Notes under the pieces: model-generated | The model's database searches: none | What the model saw: the letters and a program-made list of their open reading frames with translations, nothing else | What the model was told of the DNA's origin: nothing | Shown: positions 11,585-20,932 of the stretch, one piece after another | Position numbering within the stretch: position 1 is the first letter of the stretch | Layout: every line of letters begins with the position of its first letter | Program-made: the position numbers and the translations under genes | Assembly (NCBI GenBank): GCA_003693705.1 | Contig: RBZT01000312.1 | Coordinates: 124,827 to 188,826 of the forward strand | Length of the DNA: 64,000 bases | Source: Polymyxa betae | Lineage: Eukaryota > Endomyxa > Phytomyxea > Plasmodiophorida > Plasmodiophoridae | Reading direction: 5' to 3'

Positions 11585-12112
11585 CCTACTACCGCCAATT
11601 GCTGCATTAATACTCGTCCATTGTGCTATTTAAACCAGTCCCTCGATGATTTTGTGTCTTAACAAAATAGCTTTGTTGCGGAAATCATCTATTGCTCAAC
11701 TGTTGTTGCTAGAGTTCGAATCAATTCAAGATTTAACTTTCAATTGGCCTGCACAATTCTGCAGTTGCTGCCCTCTAAGTTTCCAAATTGGTTTTGAAGG
11801 GTGTGCAACTGGGCACATAAATATCTCTGAAACTGTCCCGCTCACTTGTTAATCGTTTTGTATTCATTATAGCGCAGGCTGGCTACTGTCATGTGAATTC
11901 GATATCCACACTATAGGATTGCTTATCCTGCAGAATCTCCACAAAGGTCCATTCTAAAGCAGCAAACGGAATGACGTCATACATGGAGTCAAGTCTGCAC
12001 AAAGATTGACTCAAAATCGTACGTCACGCTCATGAAATAGGACGATGGCGTCCATTTTCTTAATTATTTAACCGATCACATTCCCGATCCGTCTATCTGC
12101 AAATCATCGTAA
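11585..12112. other. intergenic region with a CRE-like palindrome
   Basis: No gene is visible in these 528 bp. The only recognisable element is the palindrome ATGACGTCAT at 11971-11980, the binding site of CREB/ATF-type bZIP factors in animals and fungi. It lies 133 bp upstream of the deacetylase start codon. Its use here is an inference. Confidence 0.5.
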
Positions 12113-12982
12113 ATGGCGAGATCATCGTCTCGCTCCTCGTCGTCGCCATGCAAGCGCTTTGTGGTTCCAATGATCGTGATTGGTATAGTCGCCGGTATTC
12201 TGTTCCTCATCCTGTATTTCACTGTCTTCCGCCCGAATTCAAATGGCACCACCAATGTTGGCAAATGGGATCCCAACCGAACTTTCCATTCGTTCAACTC
12301 GTGCGGCGCTTCCAAGACCATCGCCCTGACCTTCGATGATGGCCCCGATATCAACGGCACACCAAACGTCCTCGCCGCTCTCGCCAAATGGAACGTCAAG
12401 GCGACATTCTTAATGTCGCCTGCAGTGAATGGCCCGCCTACACCCCAGCAATGTCAGCTGCTGAAGGAGGTGATAGCAGCCGGGCACAGCGCCCAATCAC
12501 ACTCCTGGGATCACACCGATTTTGTTGGGAAAACAGGCCAGCAGGTTTATGATAACCTGAATACCATTCAGCAATGGATGAATCAATGTCTGGGCAGTAC
12601 ATATACAGGATTGCACCTGTTTAGACCGCCTTATGGAGATCTCAACCCGGATTATGGAACCTTCATCTCCAAGCTTGGTTATACTTTGGCATCATGGAAT
12701 GTCGAGTCGTTGGATTATGCTGGGGGCAATGCCCAGCAGGTGTTCCAGAACATCCAGGCGAACTTTGCGAATCTGGCCCAAGGTGATAGTGTGATCATAT
12801 TGATGCACGATCTGCACTATGTCAATGGTAATGCATTGGGAGCTCTGGATCAGATTATCCCGTACTTTCAGAATCTCGGATACACATTCGTAACCATGAC
12901 TGATTGTTATGCCAAATGTCAGAAGGACATCTGCAAAGCCATCAACCCGGTCTGGCCAGGCACGTTCGACCTCGTGTTCTAA
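12113..12982 (+). CDS. polysaccharide (chitin) deacetylase, CE4 family, membrane-anchored
   Basis: CE4 enzymes remove acetyl groups from chitin or related N-acetylglucosamine polymers. The single-exon, 289-residue protein has a short Ser/Arg-rich N-terminus and one transmembrane helix (residues about 16-38), and so is probably a type II membrane protein with its domain outside. All catalytic motifs are present: TFDDGP (73-78; D75 base, D76 metal), SHSWDHTDF (H130 and H134, metal), RPPYGD (171-176), SWNVESLDY and IILMHDLH. Cysteines in CQLLK, QCLG, DCYAKCQKDIC suggest an extracellular fold. In this setting a cell-wall or cyst-wall chitin deacetylase is the likeliest role; the substrate cannot be read from sequence. 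Confidence 0.9.
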   Translation: MARSSSRSSSSPCKRFVVPMIVIGIVAGILFLILYFTVFRPNSNGTTNVGKWDPNRTFHSFNSCGASKTIALTFDDGPDINGTPNVLAALAKWNVKATFLMSPAVNGPPTPQQCQLLKEVIAAGHSAQSHSWDHTDFVGKTGQQVYDNLNTIQQWMNQCLGSTYTGLHLFRPPYGDLNPDYGTFISKLGYTLASWNVESLDYAGGNAQQVFQNIQANFANLAQGDSVIILMHDLHYVNGNALGALDQIIPYFQNLGYTFVTMTDCYAKCQKDICKAINPVWPGTFDLVF

Positions 12983-13004
12983 GTCGGTTCTGCTGTTTCT
13001 AAAT

Positions 13005-13010
13005 AATAAA
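13005..13010 (+). terminator. poly(A) signal after the deacetylase gene
   Basis: AATAAA lies 22 bp after the stop codon of the deacetylase gene. Confidence 0.5.
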
Positions 13011-13242
13011 TCCTATTCATTGTTTACTAGTAATCCACATATAGTTGGGGCTTTTTTTTATTTGTAAACTGAGCGCTGGAATTGGATCTCTGCATTAATC
13101 TTGGGCATTAATCGATTATGCAATGGGCGATGGGAAATGACCAGAACTCAATTATTACCGATCCAACTAGATTAATTCGATAATTGGTCTGATTCCAGGG
13201 CTGGAACAATCCTCATATTTACCATATTATATTTGGAGCGGA

Positions 13243-13656
13243 ATGTCATCTAAATCAGCTGTTGTCATCCACCATATTCTAACCTGGCTACATTGGTTAC
13301 CTTTGTTCTGGATTGCATGGCAGACTGGTAATATATATCAAAGGCTGGAAGACGCATGGCAATGTATCTATATTATCTCAATTCTCATATTGATATTCGT
13401 ATCCTGGATCTGCTTCGTCCTCGCAATGAAGAAGGCGATCATGAACGTGGCGATGATCGGCCTCGCGATTGTCATCGTTGAGGTCGCCTTGGCGGTCACC
13501 ATGCTTACGTGGTACTGGTTCGAGAGAACCCATCTGCTACTCATTGAGATTGCCTTGGTCGGGTTTAATCTGTTATGTTTGGCGCGATGGTTCTTTGTAA
13601 TCCGAGAAATCCGCTATGATGGACATGAAATCCCACTGAAAACGCTCTATTTCTAA
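13243..13656 (+). CDS. uncharacterised four-helix membrane protein
   Basis: I do not recognise this 137-residue protein. It is intronless and starts at the first in-frame ATG. It has four hydrophobic segments, at about residues 9-27 (HHILTWLHWLPLFWIAW), 40-60, 66-90 and 100-118. These are followed by a short hydrophilic tail, IREIRYDGHEIPLKTLYF. It is rich in tryptophan. There is no cleavable signal peptide or cysteine pattern. An AATAAA sits at 13687-13692. The length, spacing and strong hydrophobic periodicity support a real gene. Confidence 0.6.
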   Translation: MSSKSAVVIHHILTWLHWLPLFWIAWQTGNIYQRLEDAWQCIYIISILILIFVSWICFVLAMKKAIMNVAMIGLAIVIVEVALAVTMLTWYWFERTHLLLIEIALVGFNLLCLARWFFVIREIRYDGHEIPLKTLYF

Positions 13657-14079
13657 ACCAACACGAAAAGTTCCATTTCTCTACTCAATAAACTACGTAA
13701 AGAATTTCGGCTGCAATTCTTCCCTATCGCTGACATACGGGTGACATGATGGTCCGCTCAGAACACAGGAAGACTCCTGACGTATAAAGACAATATGTCA
13801 GGCTACGACAGGCCTTGCGTTCTGGGATTGGACTGCTGACCAACTTCACCAAACTAGTCGAATCGAATCCAATCCTGAAGCTGACAGATTGGTCTATATT
13901 AGAGACACTCATTTGAGATTGTAACGCCAACGAGAAACTCATTACTCATTGCACACAGAAATTGCGCAGTGGCGCAGTAATATATTCTGCGCAGTCACGC
14001 ACCCAAAACTCCTTTGATTTTGCAGTGGATCCATTTCGGGTATTGTTTGGCATCATCAATAATCGTGCTGGGTGGGTTC
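13657..14079. other. intergenic region
   Basis: It holds the poly(A) signal AATAAA (13687-13692) of the four-TM gene and the upstream region of the ICE1-like gene. A minus-strand open frame at 13724-13942 has no conserved features, and I do not count it as a gene. Confidence 0.5.
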
Positions 14080-15786
14080 ATGGTCCGAGATGGATGCCAG
14101 ACACCCCAACATGTCCTTGACCAGATACAGCTACAAAAAGAGAAGGCGATGGCCGCCCTCGATCTGGCTGCCCGTAATGCAATCGACAGTGCTCGCGAGC
14201 TGCGATACGCCAAAGACACGATCGCCTTACTGGAATCTGGCATCAAGCTGCCCGCTGGTCTGGTCTCCTCTCACCTATCCGACCATGCTAATCACGCCGA
14301 CTCTCAAACCATTCTCCGTCTTCAAGGCGAGATTGCGTCATTAAAGGCTGAGATAGATGCTATGAAGACATCTCATGCAGCTGTACTCTCTAATTATCGC
14401 TCTCAGCTGCATGCTGCAAACTATGGTCGAATCGCTGCTGAATCTCAACTGAAACGTCTTCAGGTTGGCTTCTTACAGACCCAGGAGTCGATCCAGTCGT
14501 CGCTGGCCAAGTTCAATCGCGTCTTACACGCCCCGGAGCGTCAGGCGCCGATCGCGACCCCGCCGCCGATGATCGCTGCCGGCGGCGAGCAATTACACCT
14601 GCTGGCGCCCAGCAATGGGATGTCGCCCTCCGACGACCTTCCGCCCGATTCGCTGACCGCCATCAACGACGACGAACGTCAGGCGGCGAAACGCGCCCGA
14701 ATAACGCCGCGCTTCGATAAAATCGCGCTTCAGGAGGCGTTCGCCCCGGGGTCCAGTACGGTCTCGGGAGCGCTGCACGCCGTCAGCCTCGGCCTGGATG
14801 AGAAATCGCTGTCGGACGACGAACTGCTCCAGGTCGCTGCGGATTCGATCGGGAGGGCGTCGTCATCTTGTCAGGAGCAACATAGTCGATTCTTATCTGA
14901 ACTATTCTGTCATGAGAGGATGCGATCATTACGAGACAAGTTTGTAAGCAGATTATGGAGGCTGGTTGTTATGGCACCAGGTGCGCGCTCAGCATCGATC
15001 GAGACGTCGACGCGCGCCCTCGCCCAGATCTGTCTTCGCTCCAATCGAACAGATCTGCTGCGCATCTTCATCTTCGATCTGCTGCGATTGCGGTCGTGTC
15101 TCGAGATCGAACTGCTCGCGATCGTGTTTCGTATCGTGCCGAACGTTCTGGGCGGCGCCGGTCAGAGCGCCCTGCGTGATAGCATCGTGGCCGTCATTTG
15201 TGACGCCCTCCATTGTCTCCCCGAACATCACACAATCAAGCGCGATATCGTCCTGAATCCGTTCTGGGCCAGTACGTACCGACAGCACAACCCGGCAGAT
15301 TTCGCCTCCGGGGCCCAATCCGCCATCGACCAGATCGTCTCGGGCGACGCCGATCGTGTCGTTGATGGGACCCGAGCTCTGGAGCTGATTGCGTTGTCGC
15401 GAGGATGGCCCTGGACCTGTTCGTTCATTGTCAGGCCGTTATGGCAGCAGATCCGATCCGCGTCCAATTGGCAGGTCGTCGTGCATTCGATATCGGCCAT
15501 GGCGATCGTCGGGCGAACTTCATGTTCGGACTCGGCGAATACGAATGCGGCCGCGTTCATGCATCAGATCGTGTCGGGATTGTACTCATTCCTGGAGGCG
15601 GCGTTTCCCATCGAGATTCAGGTCGCGGCTGCTGATGCGTTGGTCGTGCTAGCCAATGGCCGTCTATCCAATCTGCGAGATTTGTATAAATGGTTCGTGA
15701 CAGCGCCGGATACGGTTCGGTCGCTGGTGCCGTCCTCCCTGAGAGACGATATCACGTTCATCGGTAAACAGCTGTCTGTAAGGTGA
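14080..15786 (+). CDS. ICE1: ICE1-like protein (little elongation complex subunit 1), coiled coil plus helical C-terminal domain
   Basis: In animals ICE1 scaffolds the little elongation complex, which promotes Pol II snRNA transcription. This intronless frame (568 residues from the ATG at 14080) starts with a coiled coil (about residues 15-160), then a Pro/Ala-rich disordered linker with a basic patch (AAKRARITPRF), then an all-helical C-terminal half. Two blocks resemble the ICE1 C-terminus. ALELIALSRGWPWTCSFIVR then PLWQ matches the family's W-x-WT..I...LWP signature. FPIEIQVAAADALVVLANGR followed by LSNLRDLYKWFVTAPDTVRS lines up with its final IQLAA..AL.DL..S segment. The linker has high GC and many NotI-like GCGGCC sites. 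The assignment rests on these blocks only, and a HEAT-like protein of another family remains possible. Confidence 0.52.
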   Translation: MVRDGCQTPQHVLDQIQLQKEKAMAALDLAARNAIDSARELRYAKDTIALLESGIKLPAGLVSSHLSDHANHADSQTILRLQGEIASLKAEIDAMKTSHAAVLSNYRSQLHAANYGRIAAESQLKRLQVGFLQTQESIQSSLAKFNRVLHAPERQAPIATPPPMIAAGGEQLHLLAPSNGMSPSDDLPPDSLTAINDDERQAAKRARITPRFDKIALQEAFAPGSSTVSGALHAVSLGLDEKSLSDDELLQVAADSIGRASSSCQEQHSRFLSELFCHERMRSLRDKFVSRLWRLVVMAPGARSASIETSTRALAQICLRSNRTDLLRIFIFDLLRLRSCLEIELLAIVFRIVPNVLGGAGQSALRDSIVAVICDALHCLPEHHTIKRDIVLNPFWASTYRQHNPADFASGAQSAIDQIVSGDADRVVDGTRALELIALSRGWPWTCSFIVRPLWQQIRSASNWQVVVHSISAMAIVGRTSCSDSANTNAAAFMHQIVSGLYSFLEAAFPIEIQVAAADALVVLANGRLSNLRDLYKWFVTAPDTVRSLVPSSLRDDITFIGKQLSVR

Positions 15787-16012
15787 CCAATGGGCGCCTT
15801 TCGAGCTGTATTTATTTATTCATAATTGTACCATAATATATGTAATATAGACGATATTCGCTGTTTATCTGATACAATATTTCCTACATAGATGTTGCTC
15901 TTCTCTCTCATTGAGTTGGTTTGTTTGGATGAGATATCAGAAGAAATCATTTTCAGAGAGTTGCTTCCCTTTGTGACGTCGTCGTCCCTGGAGATACCTA
16001 TTTAATCGATAT

Positions 16013-16478
16013 TTAGCATAATTTCAGATGAAAGATCCTATGCGATGTCAATACGTTGAACGGTTTCGCGTCGTATAAGCGATAATCGGGTTCCGTTCGG
16101 TCCCTGCCTTCATCAATACATGATATGCTGGCGCTATCGAAATCATCTAAATCTGCATCATGATACGCCTCCAGATCGTCCAATTCCAGGTGCAGATCCG
16201 CATGGCTTCTTGGTGATGCCACCTGACACAATATGACGATGATCGCTTCGAATCGGATTTGCGGTTACTTGCGAGTATGCATAGCTCTGGTGGGTTCTTC
16301 GCCAGCCGAAAGCCGAAGCCAGCATACTGACACATTCGAAGAAGGAATTCCACATAAGACCGAACAGCGATGTATCAGTCGAAGGCTGATCATCATCAAC
16401 GAGTAATTTCACACGAGGACGTGGTGATGATTTGGGGATCAGACCCTGATTCTCCCCCAAACAGCCTTCATCGTTCAT
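16013..16478 (-). CDS. small acidic protein, unrecognised
   Basis: Two equal exons (16269-16478 and 16013-16222), joined by a clean 46-nt GT..AG intron, give about 139 residues. The N-terminal half (MNDEGCLGENQGLIPKSSPR) is polar, followed by one weakly hydrophobic stretch, LFGLMWNSFFECVSMLASAF. The C-terminal half is acidic (LELDDLEAYHDADLDDFDSA). No family is apparent. The gene converges on the ICE1-like gene. A tail-anchored or peripheral protein is possible, but the hydrophobic segment is short and lies mid-protein. Confidence 0.42.
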
Positions 16479-16972
16479 ATCTGCAAACGATTAGCCCTGA
16501 CAATATGGAGTCGCCAAACCTATCGCCTTGACTGAAAAGTCGATGAGATCAGAGAATCAACCCAACCTACCCTGTGTAAAGGCCTTGTTAGAAGCAGCTG
16601 AGACACAACAGGTCACACACAGGAGAGAGAGAGTCTGAGAGAGCGGTATCGCACTGCTCATGTCGCCTGTCTACAAGAGAGAGAGCTGTCTTGTCCAAAA
16701 TCGTTCGACATCCCAGAAACCCATTGGTCATGGCGGATGTCTCTGAACCCATTCCAAAGATCGTTACGATGCGAGTTTGTTCAAAACTGAAGTTAAGGTG
16801 TGTGTTGCTGGAGTAGCAGAATGATTTCTAATGGAGCGTCTCACTTGATTCGAGGCGTTGTTGAATGACGCCACTGAATCAGAAATTCATCTCAAAATCC
16901 ATGACAGTCTCAAAAACAGTATTGAGCGAAATTCAAATACGACAGGATAAATTGTTATATTACAATAAGGTT
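16479..16972. other. intergenic region with GA-rich microsatellite
   Basis: No gene is visible. GAGA tracts occur at about 16622-16643 and 16673-16684, in the upstream region of the small minus-strand gene. The remainder is unremarkable, apart from the 3' end of MAT1 at its right edge. Confidence 0.5.
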
Positions 16973-18051
16973 TCACAGGAAATCGAACAATGCTTCAAAG
17001 GCATCTTGCCGATATCGGGTCTCAGCAACACCTTTCCGGAATCCACCTGCAGTCTGTGCAGCCACCTTCTTCAAAAACACTGCATATCTGTTGTCCAACT
17101 TTCAGAAAGGCGCCCCCAACCGAACTGATTTTCATACTTGTGCTTTTTTAATTCAGCAGCCGACATGGTCGAAGTATCAACATTCGCCAACTGGTCAGCT
17201 GGCGTTAAGATCAGCTTTGGCAAAGTATTGAACAGAACAGGGACGGGAAACGGCCTGAATATTAAACGAGTTAATATAACGCCATTCAACGAGTATTTAC
17301 GAAACGAACCTTCTGTGGTCTTCAGCGAAATTCGGTTGTGAATCCGAAGCGGTTTGTTCATCGGAAGGCGCGGCCGCACGATCGTTGGCAATGGCCTGCT
17401 GGGCGATCTTCTCCGACATCTGGGCCGTTAATCGATCGCTATGGGCTGCTTTAAATTTTTCGATAATCCTGAATCGCATCGGTTATTTGAAAAACATTTT
17501 TCGCAATGAGCATTTCACACCTTTGGGCCTCTTCAACCTCTTTGGGGTCACCGTATGATATATCGTAGAGGACGTTTTCAACCATTTCTAAATGGTCGCT
17601 GTACGCTGCATCCGAAGGGAAATCGTCACGAGTTACGACGTGGAATCTGAAAAGAGATGAGAAAATCGTCAGAATCTGAGACTGATTTACATCGAATCAG
17701 TTTGCTTTCGGTGCTTTGATACGCTCTCGTATTTCTGTTGGGAGTAGGGGCGCTCATCGAATGATGATTTCGATAGCATTGACGAGCATGATGGGCATGC
17801 AACCGAACGCCGCGTTCGAAATTGGGCGTTCATACATTCGCTACAACTGCATAACGATTAGATCCCAGAAGGGACAGAAAAACAGTCACGAAAGGGAAAA
17901 TTTTTCAAAAAAAAATGAACATAAAAACCAGTAAAGACGATTACAAGGGCGCTCCACAGCAGGTCGTGTAAAGAATCTGAACATCGCGAGTCTTTTCAGT
18001 ACTGGAGCCACATTTAGAACAGATGGCGTCATCCTCCAGGACTGGCGACAT
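16973..18051 (-). CDS. MNAT1: CDK-activating kinase assembly factor MAT1 (TFIIH)
   Basis: MAT1 holds CDK7 and cyclin H together and anchors the trimer to TFIIH. Exon 1 (from ATG 18049-18051) encodes the start of a RING finger, ICSKC followed by TTCCGAP. A short intron joins it to CSECMNAQF and VACPSCSSMLSKSSF, completing the C-x2-C pairs of the N-terminal RING. Next come DDFPSDAAYSDHLEMVENVL, matching the MAT1 EDFPSLREYNDFLEEVEE block, then a coiled coil (FKAAHSDRLTAQMSEKIAQQ), a linker, and a C-terminal segment (VFLKKVAAQTAGGF, then RYRQDAFEALFDFL) equivalent to the CDK7-binding tail. Several introns, one of 46 nt near 17085-17130, are needed. The stop is TGA at 16973-16975. Confidence 0.85.
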
Positions 18052-18076
18052 CAATGCCCTAGGCTGGGAACGTCGA

Positions 18077-18762
18077 ATGGAGGACGGGTCGAAGCCGCCG
18101 AGCGTCGTTCACGTCAGAACAGGTTGCAATGATGATTGCGAGCTAAGAGAAAGACATTGATGAAATTATGCCGTCAGAATAGATACAAAATTTCTATAAA
18201 AACAGTTCTATTGGTTTGTATTAATGAGTAGTTGAAACAGACGCTATTGGACAGCTGTATCAGTTGATTCGCCTTGATGCCGCTGTAAAATGTGTGAAGG
18301 TCGAAATTGTCTTGTCGCTATGAAAGGCAGCTTGACCGTGGGGACGGCAGCATCAGATCATTGATTCAATTGTTGATATTGGATTGGCGAAAACAAATGG
18401 CTTTGATGGAGATTCATCTGGCAACTCAGATGATATGCTTGGAGCAGAACGTTATGTAATGAAGCATGCTGATCCTGGACTGCCGAACCGCGCGGTGCAC
18501 ATGCTCTCAGGATGCATTTAATGAGTGGCCTCCAGACGGCAAACTGCTAGATCGGAAGGTAAAATTTCGTTCGAACATTGACGACGCTCACATTAACAAA
18601 GAGGTTTTTAAAGGTTGCAATGAAATACGCATTGATTTCGTAAAATGCAAATTCCAGAAAACGCTGCCCAGGCTACCTTGCCAAACCTATTACGAAGGCA
18701 TTAATTGGCTTTACAACGTAAGATTTCTGACAATTTGGTTGCACTGCATTCGGATGATATAG
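18077..18762 (+). CDS. possible uncharacterised multi-exon gene
   Basis: Fragments that look coding follow one another on the + strand: MEDGSKPPSVVHVRT (18077), AIGQLYQLIRLDAAVKCVK (about 18243-18300), HQIIDSIVDIGLAKTNGFDG and on to MKHADPGLPNRA (about 18351-18495), and NEIRIDFVKCKFQKTLPRL (within a 98-codon frame ending 18762). They are separated by plausible GT..AG introns, but I could not make one convincing model and recognise no family. An in-frame ATG further upstream (18022) would overlap MAT1 exon 1 antisense. Treat this as a gene candidate only. Confidence 0.25.
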
Positions 18763-19509
18763 GTTAGGCCAGGCCGTCATCAGCTGTGAGAAAGGCTCAT
18801 TTGAAACTACTTTACTAGGGTCATACATTGGGACATGCCAGAACGAATCATGTATTCACCAGATTACAGAATAGCAAACAGATTTTGATTAGGGATTGAG
18901 TCGCAGGAGCCAAAAAGTTGCTATTATTGCACAAATGATTCACTTCCTGTGTAAGCGGATAACAGAACAGAGCCGAGATATGACATCCAGCAAACATCAA
19001 GAAGAGAGACATCGCAAGAAGGGTTAACGCTAGAAAATCTCAATACAATCTCAACATCGTTTTCTAACATTATACAAAGAAACCAACCATCACATTGTGC
19101 ATTTCTATCAACGCCCGTTTTTCTATGAATAGCAATAAACATAACACTCCATTTTAACCGTAAGAGAACAGAACATAAAGTCGTTAGCCCGTTAGCCGAT
19201 GGACAAAGCCACGCATACTATCCCGGCACATGCCTACACGAATCTACCCAGAAGACAGAGGAGAAGTTTCCAGGTCAGACGGAACCCGTTGGTTGTCATG
19301 CATTGTGACTGTCCCTTCTCTTACCAAGATCATACCGGTCTGCAAGAGAGATCGAATCTCGGAACGAGCGCGGACTGGTACGGAATATTCTTGTGATGGG
19401 AGCGCGGACATTCCAGCGATGGCCGCGCCCCATTCACATCTGTCTTGCGCGTGACCTCCTACCCTTCACTCCCTACATTCCAAGTCGAGTCAGCAGAACA
19501 CATTAGTCC
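18763..19509. other. intergenic region upstream of DnaJ
   Basis: About 750 bp without a convincing gene. Short open frames on both strands at 18924-19142 and 19199-19454 lack conserved features. It presumably contains the DnaJ promoter. Confidence 0.45.
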
Positions 19510-20781
19510 ATGTTCAACTTCGGTGGCGGATTCGGCGGCGGGTTCGGGGGTGGTCGCCCAGCCAATGTCGACAACAGCAAACTGTACGAAACCTTGAACG
19601 TGTCGAAGGATGCGACCCCCGACGAGATCAAGAAGTCGTACAGGAAGCTGGCCATCAGACATCATCCGGATAAGGGCGGCGACCCAGAGAAGTTCAAAGA
19701 GCTGAGCAAGGCATATAATGTTCTATCCGATCCAGAGAAACGTGAGCTATACGACAATTATGGTGAAGATGGACTGAACGGCAAGGCCGGTGGCGGCGCT
19801 GCCGATATCTTCGACCTGTTCAGCGGCGGTCTGGGCCGTCGTGGACCCCGCTCCAAACCTCGAGGCGAAGACTTAGTCTACCCTTTGAAAGTCACATTGG
19901 AAGAACTCTATTCCGGAGTCATCAAGAAGCTTCGCATCACGAAAAATGTGATTTGCTCCAAATGCAATGGTGAAGGCGGTGAAGCTGGGCACGTTGCAGC
20001 TTGCCATAGCTGTAATGGTCATGGTGTCAAAGTCGTGGTCAAACAAATTGGACCTGGTATGATTCAGCAGATGCAGCAGACCTGTGACGTCTGCAAGGGA
20101 CAAGGCAAAGTCATTCCTGAGCGCTACCGCTGTTCGGATTGCAGAGGCAATCGCGTCATCCAGAAGAAAGAGAGCATCGAATGCGCTGTCCAACGCGGTA
20201 TGCGACACGGCCAGAAAATCACCTATGCCGGTATGGCAGACGAGGCTCCCGGTGTTATTACCGGCGATGTTGTCGTTGTTTTGCAACAGAAAGAACACGA
20301 TCTTTTTGTCCGAAAAGGTGACGACTTGTTCATGCGCCAAACGCTTTCGCTTGCCGATGCGCTATGCGGCTTCTCGTTTGACATTCACCATCTCGACGGA
20401 CGTGTTATTCGGATTCGAAGCGAGCCTGGCCATGTATACACCCATGGTGATATCAAAGTCATCGCAAGCGAAGGCATGCCGATGAACAGGAATGCATTCG
20501 TCAAAGCCAATTTGTATGTGGAGTTCAAAGTCGAATTCCCGCCGTCCGGATCGCTCACCGAGCAGGACCGTACCGTCCTTCGACAGATTCTGCCTTCATC
20601 CAAATCCACCAACATGGATATCGACAACAAAGACGACGACGTTGAAGTGTGCCATCTTCGGGATGTAGATATGGATGCTGAAAGAGCAAAGAGGGAAAGA
20701 GAGCAGACCTCTGAGAGTCGCGAAGCTTACGAAGAGGACGAAGACCACGGCCATGCCAATGTCGGCTGCCGAAGCCAGTAA
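19510..20781 (+). CDS. DNAJA: type A (class I) DnaJ/Hsp40 co-chaperone, farnesylated Ydj1/DNAJA type
   Basis: This co-chaperone stimulates Hsp70 ATP hydrolysis and delivers substrates. The intronless, 423-residue protein has a Gly/Phe-rich start, a J domain with HHPDKGG (the HPD motif), a G/F linker, and four zinc-finger repeats: CSKCNGEG, CHSCNGHG, CDVCKGQG and CSDCRGNR. The last repeat lacks the final Gly. Two substrate-binding beta domains (KKLRITKNV; GDVVVVLQQKEHDLFVRKGD) and a dimerisation region follow. The C-terminus VGCRSQ is a CaaX box, as in yeast Ydj1 and DNAJA proteins, implying farnesylation and ER/perinuclear membrane association. Its Hsp70 partner gene lies at 42-44 kb and the exchange factor at 61-62 kb. 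Confidence 0.97.
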   Translation: MFNFGGGFGGGFGGGRPANVDNSKLYETLNVSKDATPDEIKKSYRKLAIRHHPDKGGDPEKFKELSKAYNVLSDPEKRELYDNYGEDGLNGKAGGGAADIFDLFSGGLGRRGPRSKPRGEDLVYPLKVTLEELYSGVIKKLRITKNVICSKCNGEGGEAGHVAACHSCNGHGVKVVVKQIGPGMIQQMQQTCDVCKGQGKVIPERYRCSDCRGNRVIQKKESIECAVQRGMRHGQKITYAGMADEAPGVITGDVVVVLQQKEHDLFVRKGDDLFMRQTLSLADALCGFSFDIHHLDGRVIRIRSEPGHVYTHGDIKVIASEGMPMNRNAFVKANLYVEFKVEFPPSGSLTEQDRTVLRQILPSSKSTNMDIDNKDDDVEVCHLRDVDMDAERAKREREQTSESREAYEEDEDHGHANVGCRSQ

Positions 20782-20932
20782 TGTAATCGTAATTCCACAG
20801 CTAGATAAACCTTTCACATTATTAGTCCCAAACTTCGTATATCCAAATTGCATTCTCTGGTTTATCTCAAGAATTGTAATGTTTTGTTTCCTCCGCTTAC
20901 AACAGAGATGCCGTCACAGCAAAGTTGCTTCC

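Noticed and set aside
14593-15560. Several overlapping frames inside the ICE1-like gene (both strands)
   Set aside because: The high GC of this exon removes stop codons in other frames. Only the 568-residue frame has a continuous coiled coil and helical domain.
16622-16684. GA-rich tracts considered as a regulatory array
   Set aside because: Simple microsatellite sequence with no spacing pattern or partner motif.
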